A program made the translations under genes and the position numbers. Shown here piece by piece: positions 26,313 to 36,065 of a DNA stretch of 39,987 nt. How positions within the stretch are numbered: position 1 is the first letter of the stretch; each line of letters starts with the position of its first letter. The notes below the pieces were generated by a model. The model was given only the letters and a program-made list of their open reading frames with translations, had not been told where the DNA came from and did not search any database. Source of the DNA: a bacterium (GTDB taxonomy: Bacteria > Patescibacteriota > Microgenomatia > Daviesbacterales > UBA10151); assembly GCA_030647265.1 (NCBI GenBank), contig JAUSJM010000008.1, positions 1-39,987 of the forward strand, in the 5' to 3' direction.

Positions 26313-29300
26313 CTATAGAAGGGTCAACCTAAAGGAGCCCTGCCCTAAAAGTGCCTCAATTTGTTCTATAAGTACCGGATCAACTTTGATGCCGAAAGGA
26401 AGATCCATCCTCTTTAAATCATTCCCCCTATTGGGCAAAAGCAAGGCTACTTTCAAACTCCCCGGAAATCCTCTTAAGATTCTGTTCACCTTTTGTAAAA
26501 TATCTACCCCACAATCCCTGGGCACAGTAATCTCCACCTCCTTCTCCTTCTTAGCAGTGACTGTTTTAGAAGTCTCCATCACCTTCACCTCTCCCGGATC
26601 AAAAGTCTCACTGTCATATAAACTAACCCTGTCTACCACCAAGCTTAGTTGGTCTTCCCTTTTATCAATCTTTCCCCACACCACAACCACCCTATCATTT
26701 TCCAAAAACTCTTTGGAAGCCTGAAAAGTGGTGGGAAAAACTACCGCTTCTATCTCTGTTGTCCCATCGGAAAGCTTCACAAAAGCCATCTCTGCCTGGC
26801 TTTTTTTAGTAATCACCCTTTTTACCTCAGTAACTACTCCTCCTAAAATCACCTTCTGACCGACAAGATCCTCATTTAATTCTGTCAACTTATAAGGACA
26901 ACGGCTTTCCGCCTCCCTTAAGATTTCTTGGAAGGGAGGTTCATGAAGATAAAAACCCAGTAGCTCTTTTTCAAAGTTAAGCAGTTGATCCAGCTCCCAC
27001 TCCGGTACATCCGGTAGCTGAACAACTATCTCATTTGAGACCTCCTCCTCTCCAAATAATCCTACCTGTCCCTCATTTCCCTTCTTAGTCTTAGCATGGG
27101 CTTTTTCTAAAACCTGGTCCAAAACTATCATTTGGGCAGCCCTCGAACCCAAAGCATCCAAAGCCCCAGCTTTAATTAAGCTTTCCAAAGTTTTTCTGTT
27201 AACCAACCTATTGTCTGCCCTGCCACAAAGATCAGCTAAAGACTTAAACTCTTCCTTCTTTCTGGCTTCTAAAATTGACTCGATAGCTAAGATACCAACA
27301 TTTTTAATAGCTGATAAACCAAATCTAATACCCTGTTGATGTTCTGCCCGGTCCACTTCTCTTACCTGTCTGTTCAGCTCTTCCTCAGAAAGCTTTTGAA
27401 TATCCTCAATTTCAAACCCCACTTTGGATTTATTTACATCAGGTGGTAAAACCACAATCCCCATCCTCTTACACTCCTCCATAGCATGGGCAATTTTCTC
27501 GGTGTCTCCATACTCCGCAGTCATCACCGCTGCCATAAACTCCACCGAAAAGTTAGCCTTCATATAAGCTGTTTGGTATGAAACCATGGCATAAGAAGCA
27601 CTGTGGGCTTTATTAAAACCATAGGCAGCGAATTTTTCTATGAGATCAAATAGTTCTTCAGCTTTTTTCCTTCCCATACCGTTCGCCACCGCTCCTTCAA
27701 TAAAATGATCCTTCTGTTTGGCCATCTCCGCGGGAATCTTTTTACCCATGGCTTTCCGGAATTTATCTGCTTCCTCCCAGGTGTACCCGGCAATTTTGAT
27801 AGCAGTCATAATGACATCCTCCTGATAAACTAAAAGGCCCAAAGAGCGACCCATATATTCCGCCATCCGAGAGTCAAGATAAGTAATTTTCTTGGGATCA
27901 CGCTTACGGGCAATATATTCAGGAATAATACTCAATGGCCCGGGGCGGTAAAGAGCAATCATCACCATAATGTCAAAAATATTAGTTGGCTGCAGATCCA
28001 CCAAATATCTTGTCATCCCAGAACCCTCCAGCTGAAATAGTCCCATTGTTTCCCCCTTCGCTAGAAGATCATAAGTTTTTTTATCGTTTAAAGGAAGATT
28101 TGTTAAATTTACCTCCATATTCCTATTCTCTTTGACCCTTTTTACCGCCTCCCCCAAAATCGAGAGGTTCCGAATTCCCAGCATATCCATTTTGACCAGG
28201 CCTACTCCGTCCTCTCCCACCCAATACATGTCATACTGGGTGACAATTTTATCTCCATTGGCCTCTCGTTGCAGTGGAGTAAAGTCGGTTAAGCTGGTAG
28301 GGGCAATGACCAAACCTGCAGCATGGACAGAAGCATGACGAACCGTTCCTTCGATTTTCTTTGCTAAATCAATTAAAGTTTTCACATGAGGATCCTCTTT
28401 ATATAGTTGGTTTAAATCCGGTACTTCTTTTAAGGCATCATCAAGACTCTGATGGAAACCTTGCTTAGGAGGAGGAACAAGTTTAGCAATCCTATCTACC
28501 TCTCCGTAAGACATCCCTAAAACCCGGCCTATATCTCGAATAGCAGCCCGGCCCATCATAGTTCCGAAGGTTATGATGTGAGCTACCTTATCATGACCAT
28601 ACTTGTCCATAACGTAGCGGATAACTTCATCCCGTCTGTCATCAGCAAAATCAACGTCAATATCAGGCAGTGAAGGTCTCCAGGGATTTAAAAATCTTTC
28701 AAATGGCAACAGATAATCTGCCGGGTTAATATTAGTAACTTCCAACACATAAAGCACCAGTGATCCAGCTGCCGAACCCCGAGTGTTGGTGATAATACCT
28801 TGCTGATGAGACCAATCGATAAAATCATCCACAATTAAAAAGTAAGTGGCATAGTTTTTCTTCTCAATAATTGAAAGCTCGTAATCTAATCTTTCTCTTA
28901 ATTTTCCGTCATCATCAGGAAACTTTTCTGCAAATCTTTCATCACAAATTTTTCGAAGGTAAGCCATGGGGTCCTCGTTTCCGGGAACATCAAAAATAGG
29001 AAAGTGGGGTTTGCCTAAAGTAATCTCTAAGTCTATCTTCTCAGCTATTTTTACGGTGTTGGCTATAGCTTCAGGAAGATCTGAAAACATCCCAGACATC
29101 TCTTCCGAAGATTTGATATAAAGATTAGGAGTATCAATCATCCGAAGCCTATTAATATCCTTGATAAACTTACCGGTCTGGACACAGAGCACAGCATCCT
29201 GGGCATCAGCATCATCTAAATTTACGTAGTGATAATCATTGGTGGCCACAATGGGCAAACCTACCTTGGAAGAAAGTTGTCTCACTGCTTTCCACCAAAT

Positions 29301-29948
29301 CTTTTGGAAAGCAGCCATCCTTTGCAGGTCCTGCAGAACTCTTGGTTCTAAGTTTGGTTGTTTGAGCAGCTTTTCATATTCATGGTCTTGCAGCTCTAAA
29401 TAAAAGTTACCCTCCCCAAAAATCTCCAAGTACTTTTTAATAATCCCTTCTCCCTCTTTAAAATCATCCTCTTTTAAACTTTCCGCAAATTCACCACCTG
29501 GACAGCCTGATAAAGCAATAATCCCCTCATGAAATTCTTTTAGCAGTTCCTTGTCTACCCGGGGCTTGTAATAATAACCATCAAGGTGGGCGATGGAAGT
29601 AAGTTTCATGAGGTTCCTATAGCCTTGATAGTTTTTAGCCAACAGGGTTAAATGGTAAGGCTCAGTATCAACCTTACCCTCTTTATCTTTATGGGACCTT
29701 TTGGCTACATACACTTCACAACCTACAATAGGTTTTACTTCTTGATCCAAACAAGTTTTATAAAATTCAATAGCTCCATACATTACCCCATGGTCAGTTA
29801 TGGCAACAGCATTCATTTCCATCTCTTTAACTGCCTTTACTAATTTTTTTACTTTGGAAATTCCATCAAGAAGAGAATATTCGGTATGACCGTGAAGGTG
29901 AACAAAATTTGGCATGAGATTAGGGGCAGGTGCTTTAACGATATTCAT
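26313..29948 (-). CDS. dnaE: DNA polymerase III subunit alpha
   Basis: FVHLHGHTEYSLLDGISKVKKLV (PHP), RGSAAGSLVLYVLEVTNINP, PDIDVDFADDRRDEVIRYV, GPLSIIPEYIARKRDP; OB-fold near the C-terminus. Confidence 0.98.
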   Translation of the reverse strand: MNIVKAPAPNLMPNFVHLHGHTEYSLLDGISKVKKLVKAVKEMEMNAVAITDHGVMYGAIEFYKTCLDQEVKPIVGCEVYVAKRSHKDKEGKVDTEPYHLTLLAKNYQGYRNLMKLTSIAHLDGYYYKPRVDKELLKEFHEGIIALSGCPGGEFAESLKEDDFKEGEGIIKKYLEIFGEGNFYLELQDHEYEKLLKQPNLEPRVLQDLQRMAAFQKIWWKAVRQLSSKVGLPIVATNDYHYVNLDDADAQDAVLCVQTGKFIKDINRLRMIDTPNLYIKSSEEMSGMFSDLPEAIANTVKIAEKIDLEITLGKPHFPIFDVPGNEDPMAYLRKICDERFAEKFPDDDGKLRERLDYELSIIEKKNYATYFLIVDDFIDWSHQQGIITNTRGSAAGSLVLYVLEVTNINPADYLLPFERFLNPWRPSLPDIDVDFADDRRDEVIRYVMDKYGHDKVAHIITFGTMMGRAAIRDIGRVLGMSYGEVDRIAKLVPPPKQGFHQSLDDALKEVPDLNQLYKEDPHVKTLIDLAKKIEGTVRHASVHAAGLVIAPTSLTDFTPLQREANGDKIVTQYDMYWVGEDGVGLVKMDMLGIRNLSILGEAVKRVKENRNMEVNLTNLPLNDKKTYDLLAKGETMGLFQLEGSGMTRYLVDLQPTNIFDIMVMIALYRPGPLSIIPEYIARKRDPKKITYLDSRMAEYMGRSLGLLVYQEDVIMTAIKIAGYTWEEADKFRKAMGKKIPAEMAKQKDHFIEGAVANGMGRKKAEELFDLIEKFAAYGFNKAHSASYAMVSYQTAYMKANFSVEFMAAVMTAEYGDTEKIAHAMEECKRMGIVVLPPDVNKSKVGFEIEDIQKLSEEELNRQVREVDRAEHQQGIRFGLSAIKNVGILAIESILEARKKEEFKSLADLCGRADNRLVNRKTLESLIKAGALDALGSRAAQMIVLDQVLEKAHAKTKKGNEGQVGLFGEEEVSNEIVVQLPDVPEWELDQLLNFEKELLGFYLHEPPFQEILREAESRCPYKLTELNEDLVGQKVILGGVVTEVKRVITKKSQAEMAFVKLSDGTTEIEAVVFPTTFQASKEFLENDRVVVVWGKIDKREDQLSLVVDRVSLYDSETFDPGEVKVMETSKTVTAKKEKEVEITVPRDCGVDILQKVNRILRGFPGSLKVALLLPNRGNDLKRMDLPFGIKVDPVLIEQIEALLGQGSFRLTLL

Positions 29949-29996
29949 TTAACTATGGAAACAACCACAATTTCAAGTAGGAGTTTGGTAAGAACC

Positions 29997-31319
29997 TCAG
30001 TTTTGGAGCTTACTTTCTAGGATTCGTCTGACTTTTTCTACATTTACTTTTCCTTGAGTTTTCCTCATCACCCCACCGATTAAAGCCTGAAGAGCATTCA
30101 GTTTTCCTTTTTGGTAATCCTCCACAGAGTTAGGATTTTCAAATATTACCTCTGCTACAATCTTTTCTATCTTTACCTCATCCTCAAGTATTCCCACCCT
30201 CTTCCCAGCAAGATCTTCTACCGCACGTAAGACTTGGTCTTTTGAGGCTAATTTAATTTTTTGGTTCACAATATAGTTGGCAATTTCTTGTGGCTTTAGT
30301 TGTTTCTCTCTACCTAGCTTTATAGCTTCCTCAAAATAACCAGCCAGCTCTTTTGAATCTACCAAAACTTGAGCATTTTGTCTAGAAATTCCATAATCTG
30401 CCACAAACCTTTTTGCCTTCCTATTAGGTAATTCCACTATCTCCTCCTTAATTCTTAACTCATCACTCTTCACCCTTAACTCAGAAATATCCGGCTCCGG
30501 GAAATAACGATAATCATGAGCCTCCTCTTTGGACCTCTGTAAGTAGGTATCCCTTTTGGCTTCATTCCAGCCTCTAGTTTCCTGAGTTAACTTTTCTCCT
30601 TTCTCTAAAGCCTCAATCTGCCTTTTAATCTCATACTCAATAGCAGCTGTCATAAACCTAAAGGAATTGATATTTTTTAACTCTACTCGGTAGTTTGGCA
30701 GTTCCTTTTGTCCTGCAGGTCTTACCGAGACATTGGCTTCCAGCCTCATGTCCCCTCTTTCCATATCAGCACTGGAAACTCCCAGATACCTGAATATCTG
30801 CTGAAGTTTTTTAGCATAGTCCTTTACCTGGGATGGATCAGTAAAATCTGGTTCAGTGACAATCTCCACCAAAGGCACTGTGGATCTGTTGTAATCAATG
30901 AGTGTCACACCTCCAATGTGTGATAATTTTCCAGTGTCTTCTTCCTGATGAACTCTGTTAATCTTAATTTTGCTAACCTTTCCATCTTTGTCTTCCACTT
31001 CCAGCCAACCTTCCACACAAAGGGGCCATCTATACTGAGAGATTTGATAGCCTTTAGGTAAATCCGGATAAAAGTAAATTTTTCTTTCAAACCTGGAAAG
31101 ATCTACCACTTTACAATTCAGAGCCAAACCGATCTGCAAACACTTTTTTATAGCTTCCTTATTAGTGAAAGGCAAAGCCCCGGGTAAACCTAAACAAACA
31201 GGACAAGTGTGGGTGTTAGGTTGCTTTCCAAAGTAGTCAGCAGAGCACCTGCAAAACATCTTGGATTTAGTGTTTAGTTCTACATGGACCTCTAATCCAA
31301 TAACTGGTTCGTATTTCAC
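29997..31319 (-). CDS. gatB: Asp-tRNA(Asn)/Glu-tRNA(Gln) amidotransferase subunit B
   Basis: YEPVIGLEVHVELNTKSKMFCRCS, HTCPVCLGLPGALP, MERGDMRLEANVSVRP, KNINSFRFMTAAIEYE; start motif and C-terminal YqeY-like tail. Confidence 0.97.
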   Translation of the reverse strand: MKYEPVIGLEVHVELNTKSKMFCRCSADYFGKQPNTHTCPVCLGLPGALPFTNKEAIKKCLQIGLALNCKVVDLSRFERKIYFYPDLPKGYQISQYRWPLCVEGWLEVEDKDGKVSKIKINRVHQEEDTGKLSHIGGVTLIDYNRSTVPLVEIVTEPDFTDPSQVKDYAKKLQQIFRYLGVSSADMERGDMRLEANVSVRPAGQKELPNYRVELKNINSFRFMTAAIEYEIKRQIEALEKGEKLTQETRGWNEAKRDTYLQRSKEEAHDYRYFPEPDISELRVKSDELRIKEEIVELPNRKAKRFVADYGISRQNAQVLVDSKELAGYFEEAIKLGREKQLKPQEIANYIVNQKIKLASKDQVLRAVEDLAGKRVGILEDEVKIEKIVAEVIFENPNSVEDYQKGKLNALQALIGGVMRKTQGKVNVEKVRRILESKLQN

Positions 31320-31398
31320 GTTTTTTGAATCCTTTCAAAAAAGGCCAGGTTCTGCAAGCGAGTAGTAAAATATCTCATACTGCGAGCGAAGCAGGTCA

Positions 31399-32757
31399 TT
31401 ATATTTTTGGTTTCTCCTTATGCCAGCTAGTCGCCTTCTCATAAACCTCGCCAACATTCAAAATAGTTTCCTCATCCATATATTTTCCTAAAATTTGCAG
31501 TCCTACAGGTAAGTTGTTTACGAATCCACAGGGAACGGATAATCCAGGAATTCCTGCTAGGCTGGCAGGAATGGTATAAGCATCAGAAAGATACATCGTT
31601 AAAGGATCCTGTGTTTTCTCTCCCAAATTCCAAGCCACAGTAGGGGAAACTGGACCGACTATGACATCACATTTCTCAAAAGCTTTAGCAAAATCTTCTT
31701 TAATTAGGGTCCTTACTCTGGCAGCTTTGGCATAATAATCATCATAATATCCTGAAGAGAGAGCAAAAGTTCCCAGCATAATTCTCCTTTTTGCCTCATC
31801 TCCAAATTTATCTCTTGTTCCACCAAATCTAATCCCGTCATATTTGGCTAAATTCGAAGAAACCTCTGAAGCCATGATGATATAGTAAGCAGCAATACCA
31901 TATTCTGTGTGGGGCAAAGTCACCTCCACAATTTCTGCTCCCAGCTCTTCCAGTTTCTTAATCGCTTCTCTCACAACTTTTTCCACTCCCTGGTCTAACC
32001 CTTTCCCAAAATACTCTTTAGGTATTCCCACTTTTAATCCCTTTAGGTTTTCACCATACCCTTTACCCTTTACCCTAAACCCTTCTTCAACACAATTACC
32101 GTCATATCCATCAGGCCCGGAAATCCATTCTAAAACCTGTCTGGCATCAGCTACTGTTTTAGTAATTGGCCCGATCTGATCAAATGATGAGGCCATGGCA
32201 ATAGCTCCATACCTGGAAACCCTCCCATAGCTTGGCTTGAGTCCTACCACTCCACATAAAGAAGCTGGCTGCCTGATTGACCCACCTGTATCTGTTCCCA
32301 AAGCAAAGACACACATGTCTGAGGCCACTGCTGCAGATGAACCGGAAGAAGACCCCCCAGGCACTTTAGATAAGTCCCAAGAGTTTTTAGCAACCCCATA
32401 GGCTGAATTTTCTCCGGAAGAGCCCATGGCAAACTCGTCACAATTAGTTTTTCCTACCACCCCAATCCCCTTTACTTTCAACCTCTCTATCACTGTAGCA
32501 TCGTAGGGAGGAATAAAACCTTCTAAAATCTTAGAACCAGCTGTAGTGGGAATATTTTTGGTAATAATGATATCTTTGATAGCAGCTGGAATTCCTGAAG
32601 ATTTCTCTGCAGTCCAGAGGTAAGCATTCAACTTTGGATTTAGCTGTTTAATCCTTTCTCTATAAGTATTGTTCAGCTCTTCCCCCGAGAACTGTTTATT
32701 TTTTAACCCTTTAATAGTCTCTATTAAAGTCAGTTTTGTTAAATCGCTATCACTCAT
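31399..32757 (-). CDS. gatA: Asp-tRNA(Asn)/Glu-tRNA(Gln) amidotransferase subunit A
   Basis: AAIKDIIITKNIPTTAGSKILEGF, KTNCDEFAMGSSGENSAYG, VPGGSSSGSSAAVASDMCVFALGTDTGGSIRQPASLCGVVGLKPSYGRVSRYG. Confidence 0.98.
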   Translation of the reverse strand: MSDSDLTKLTLIETIKGLKNKQFSGEELNNTYRERIKQLNPKLNAYLWTAEKSSGIPAAIKDIIITKNIPTTAGSKILEGFIPPYDATVIERLKVKGIGVVGKTNCDEFAMGSSGENSAYGVAKNSWDLSKVPGGSSSGSSAAVASDMCVFALGTDTGGSIRQPASLCGVVGLKPSYGRVSRYGAIAMASSFDQIGPITKTVADARQVLEWISGPDGYDGNCVEEGFRVKGKGYGENLKGLKVGIPKEYFGKGLDQGVEKVVREAIKKLEELGAEIVEVTLPHTEYGIAAYYIIMASEVSSNLAKYDGIRFGGTRDKFGDEAKRRIMLGTFALSSGYYDDYYAKAARVRTLIKEDFAKAFEKCDVIVGPVSPTVAWNLGEKTQDPLTMYLSDAYTIPASLAGIPGLSVPCGFVNNLPVGLQILGKYMDEETILNVGEVYEKATSWHKEKPKI

Positions 32758-33044
32758 TCTTCAAAAACTCCTTTGGTGACAAAGAAACCATCTTTTACTT
32801 GAGAAGCATTTTGTAAAGCTTCTTCCTGAGGTAAACTTTCCCCAACTTTATCCTCTCTTAAAACATTGGAAAGCCCTGTCACATTAAATGTCGGTTCCAC
32901 TTCAGAGGTGTCAGCACTATTTAATTGGTCAATATAATCTAAAATTTTGGAGAGCTGGCCTGAGTACTTCTCAATCTCTTCATCGGAGAGTGGAAGATTA
33001 GCGAGCTTTGCTACCTTCTTCACCTGATCTGCTGTTAGTTTCAT
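32754..33044 (-). CDS. gatC: Asp-tRNA(Asn)/Glu-tRNA(Gln) amidotransferase subunit C
   Basis: LTADQVKKVAKLANLPLSDEEIEKYSGQLSKILDYIDQLN...LREDKV; 4-nt overlap with gatA. Confidence 0.95.
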   Translation of the reverse strand: MKLTADQVKKVAKLANLPLSDEEIEKYSGQLSKILDYIDQLNSADTSEVEPTFNVTGLSNVLREDKVGESLPQEEALQNASQVKDGFFVTKGVFEE

Positions 33045-33105
33045 AGCAAGATTATACTTTATCGATAAGAAACTGTTAAGAAGGAGGTGCAGAGGTACCA
33101 GTAAT

Positions 33106-33486
33106 CTAAAAGTTCAGGCAGCTTTCTTTAAAAGAGTCTCTCTTTACTAACATTTCCAACATCATCACTATTTCAATACCTCTCTTAGTTCGTTCATAGA
33201 AAAGATGGCCTCCCCACCTATCAAGTCTCAATAGATCTACAGCCACCCTATCATCTCTTTTTGCCTCACCCCTGTAAGCAGTTGATAAAATTTTCGCCTG
33301 ATTCATAAAACTTAATCCTCTCAAATAAAATAAGTGAGCTGCGGTATTACCAACTACCCCTAGATTTGCCCACCGCCGGGCTAACTCTAGGTGTGACTTC
33401 CCAGTTTGGGAAGCCTCTTCACGAGCCTGCCTCCTGTCTGCTGCTGTAGCCAAATTTCTTGTATCAATACAAACTTCTGCCACCAT
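33106..33486 (-). CDS. hypothetical protein (126 aa)
   Basis: Open frame between gatC and obg; no recognised family. Confidence 0.6.
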   Translation of the reverse strand: MVAEVCIDTRNLATAADRRQAREEASQTGKSHLELARRWANLGVVGNTAAHLFYLRGLSFMNQAKILSTAYRGEAKRDDRVAVDLLRLDRWGGHLFYERTKRGIEIVMMLEMLVKRDSFKESCLNF

Positions 33487-33561
33487 TTTATTTTCTCAAC
33501 TTACAAGATAAAGAATATATTCTACCTAGGCACAGATGTCAACCTTTAACTACCGAACAGA

Positions 33562-34548
33562 CTAAGTAGCTAAAACATTTCTTAGTTTTTCTAAACTATC
33601 AAAGTCATGGATAGAAACAGGAAGAATTTTTCTTTTAAATTTCTTAAGGGCTTGGCTTTTTGCCTTCACCTCATCCCCAGAGACTAAATCAGTTTTAGTC
33701 AGCAGGATGATCTCTTTTTTCTTTAAAAGTTCTAGGCTAAATTTTTTCATCTCATCTCTGATGGTTTGATAATCCCTTAATACATCTTCAGATTCTGAGG
33801 AAATACAGTGAAGTAATAATCCTACCTTCTCAATGTGTTTTAAAAACTTAATTCCTAGGCCTTTCCCACTAGATGCTCCTTCTATCAAACCAGGAATGTC
33901 AGCGAGGATTCTTCCACGTCCTGAGCGACCAGAGGGAGTCGAAGGGCTACCTAATACCCCCAAATTAGCTTCTAGGGTAGTAAAAGGGTAACTGGCTACT
34001 TTGACATTAGCAGAGGTTAACTCATTCAACAAACTGCTTTTCCCAGCATTAGGCAGTCCTATTAATCCAAAATCAGCAATCAGTCTTAAAACCAGCTTGA
34101 GATGTTTTTCTTCTCCCGGTAAACCTTTTTGGGCTACCCTGGGAGTAGTATTCCGGGAATTAGCCAGTTCAGCATTCCCCTTGCCTCCCTTACCCCCCTT
34201 ACAAAATAAAATATACTGATTTAAATCATTTAAGTCTACTTCTTCACCATTAACCTTATCTATAATTAAAGTCCCCATTGGTAAAGTTATTGCTAAGTCT
34301 TTTCCATCCAGACCAGACTTTTTATTTCCTCCCCCCATAGCTCCATTTTCAGCTGCCAGAACTTTAGTCTTGGAAAACTGGTTTAAGGCTGTTAAATCCG
34401 AGGAAACTTTAATATAAAGATCTCCACCTCGTCCTCCATTCCCCCCATCAGGCCCACCTTTTTGATTTCTGGAAGGCACAAAAGAGACTTTACCAGCTCC
34501 CCCATGTCCCGCCCTAAAAATAACGCTCTCCACTTCATCAATTAGCAT
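33562..34548 (-). CDS. obgE: Obg/CgtA-family GTPase (no C-terminal OCT domain)
   Basis: MLIDEVESVIFRAGHGGAGKVSFVPSRNQKGGPDGGNGGRGGDLYIKV; GLPNAGKSSLLNELTSANVKVASYPFTTLEANLG; ADIPGLIEGASSGKGLGIKFLKHIEK. Confidence 0.96.
   Translation of the reverse strand: MLIDEVESVIFRAGHGGAGKVSFVPSRNQKGGPDGGNGGRGGDLYIKVSSDLTALNQFSKTKVLAAENGAMGGGNKKSGLDGKDLAITLPMGTLIIDKVNGEEVDLNDLNQYILFCKGGKGGKGNAELANSRNTTPRVAQKGLPGEEKHLKLVLRLIADFGLIGLPNAGKSSLLNELTSANVKVASYPFTTLEANLGVLGSPSTPSGRSGRGRILADIPGLIEGASSGKGLGIKFLKHIEKVGLLLHCISSESEDVLRDYQTIRDEMKKFSLELLKKKEIILLTKTDLVSGDEVKAKSQALKKFKRKILPVSIHDFDSLEKLRNVLAT
33918..33948. repeat. palindromic-type repeat inside obg
   Basis: CCTGAGCGAccagagggagTCGAAGG; encodes the SPSTPSGRSGRG insertion. 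Confidence 0.65.
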
Positions 34549-35505
34549 CTACACCTTGCCTTCCATTTGATGGAGAGCTTTAACCCTGTCTTCTATTCTA
34601 GGGTGAGTATTAAATAAACTGGCAAACCAACCAGCTCCGCCCGCGGAGCGAGGCGAGCCGATAGCAGACTGGCCTTTTAGTGGGTTTACGATGTAAAGGT
34701 GGGCTGTACCTCGATTAGCCACTTCCAAAGGCTCTTTATCTCCAGAGATCTTCAATAAAGCACTGGCCAGTCCTTGGGGATATCTGGTAAGGAGAACTCC
34801 TGAGGCATCAGCTAGAAACTCTCTTCTCCTGGATAAAGCCAGTTGAATTAACATGGCCACAATGGGGGCCAATATTGCTGATACTAAAGCCAATATTAAA
34901 AAGATAGTATTACCCTTGTTATCACTGTCATTATCCCTCCCTCCATAGAACATCGATCTTAAGAAAAAATCTGAAAGTAAGGCTATGGTTCCTACTAACA
35001 CTGAAACAACTGTCATCACTAAAGTATCCCTGTTACCAATATGGGACAGTTCATGAGCAATAACACCCTCTAACTCCTGTTTGTTAAGTTTTTGTAAAAT
35101 TCCAGTAGTCAAGGCAATAGCAGAGTGTTTAGGATCTCGACCTGTGGCAAAAGCATTAGGAGCACTGTCATCTATGGTATAAATTTTAGGTAAAGGCAAA
35201 CCTCCAGCTATAGTTAAGTTCTCTATAAGTCTATAAAGCTCTTTGTTACTTTTTTCATCAACAGGTTTAGCTCCAGAGATTGCTAAAACTATTTTGTCAG
35301 ACCAATAGTAGGAGATAAAATTCATTACTCCTGCCATAATAAGAGCAAAACCCGTTATACCTAGTCCACCCATCTCTCCATATCCAAACCCCCTGGCAAT
35401 TACATAAATTACTCCCACAGTAAAAAGGGAAAAGAAGAAAAAAATCACCCAGGTTTTAAAGATGTTTTGGGACACATGATCCCAAGCAGTATTAACCGTG
35501 GCCAT
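34549..35505 (-). CDS. htpX: HtpX-family M48 membrane metalloprotease
   Basis: NAFATGRDPKHSAIALTTGILQKLNKQELEGVIAHELSHIGNRDTLVMT; SRRREFLADASG; SLFNTHPRIEDRVKAL. Confidence 0.96.
   Translation of the reverse strand: MATVNTAWDHVSQNIFKTWVIFFFFSLFTVGVIYVIARGFGYGEMGGLGITGFALIMAGVMNFISYYWSDKIVLAISGAKPVDEKSNKELYRLIENLTIAGGLPLPKIYTIDDSAPNAFATGRDPKHSAIALTTGILQKLNKQELEGVIAHELSHIGNRDTLVMTVVSVLVGTIALLSDFFLRSMFYGGRDNDSDNKGNTIFLILALVSAILAPIVAMLIQLALSRRREFLADASGVLLTRYPQGLASALLKISGDKEPLEVANRGTAHLYIVNPLKGQSAIGSPRSAGGAGWFASLFNTHPRIEDRVKALHQMEGKV
34634..34660. repeat. palindromic repeat inside htpX, same family as the uvrA copy
   Basis: GCTCCGC-cc-GCGGAGC followed by GAGGCGAGC; encodes GSPRSAGGAG within HtpX. 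Confidence 0.85.
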
Positions 35506-36056
35506 TAGAAGTTTACTTTAACGTCAGCCTTTTCTTCTTCCGTTGCCTTGAAAAACTCCTCCTTAGTAAAACCGAACATATTGGCTATCAAAGCTGAGGG
35601 GAAAGTCTCTATAGTATTGTTTAAATCTAAAACATTGGTGTTATAAAACTGCCTGGAGGCAGCCACTTTGGTTTCTGTGTCAGATAGCTCTTCCTGAAGC
35701 TCTTTAAAATTTTCTGTAGCTCTAAGCTGAGGATAATTCTCAGCTACAGCAAAGAGGGTTTTTAAAGCTCCGCTTAACATATTGTCTGCATCGGCAGCTT
35801 CATGAGGATTTTTAGCATTCATTAGAGAAGTTCTAGCTTTAGTCACATTCTCCAGCACTTCCTTCTCGTGTTTGGCATAACCTTTAACTGTCTCCACCAG
35901 GTTGGGAATTAAAGAAGAGCGTCTTTTCAGTTGGACATCTATTTGGGACCAGGCCTCACGGACTCTGTTTCTTAAAGTTACCAGAGAGTTATAGGTAGAA
36001 AGAAGCCAAACCAGGAAAACAAAAATTATACCAGCAATAATATAAAAAGTAGTCAT
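35505..36056 (-). CDS. lemA: LemA-family protein
   Basis: [90 protein letters not shown]. Confidence 0.95.
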   Translation of the reverse strand: MTTFYIIAGIIFVFLVWLLSTYNSLVTLRNRVREAWSQIDVQLKRRSSLIPNLVETVKGYAKHEKEVLENVTKARTSLMNAKNPHEAADADNMLSGALKTLFAVAENYPQLRATENFKELQEELSDTETKVAASRQFYNTNVLDLNNTIETFPSALIANMFGFTKEEFFKATEEEKADVKVNF

Positions 36057-36065
36057 TTTTACTAC

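Noticed and set aside
26313-29948. Possible intein or insertion in dnaE
   Set aside because: 1211 aa with continuous PHP, palm, fingers and OB-fold motifs. No splicing-block motifs seen.
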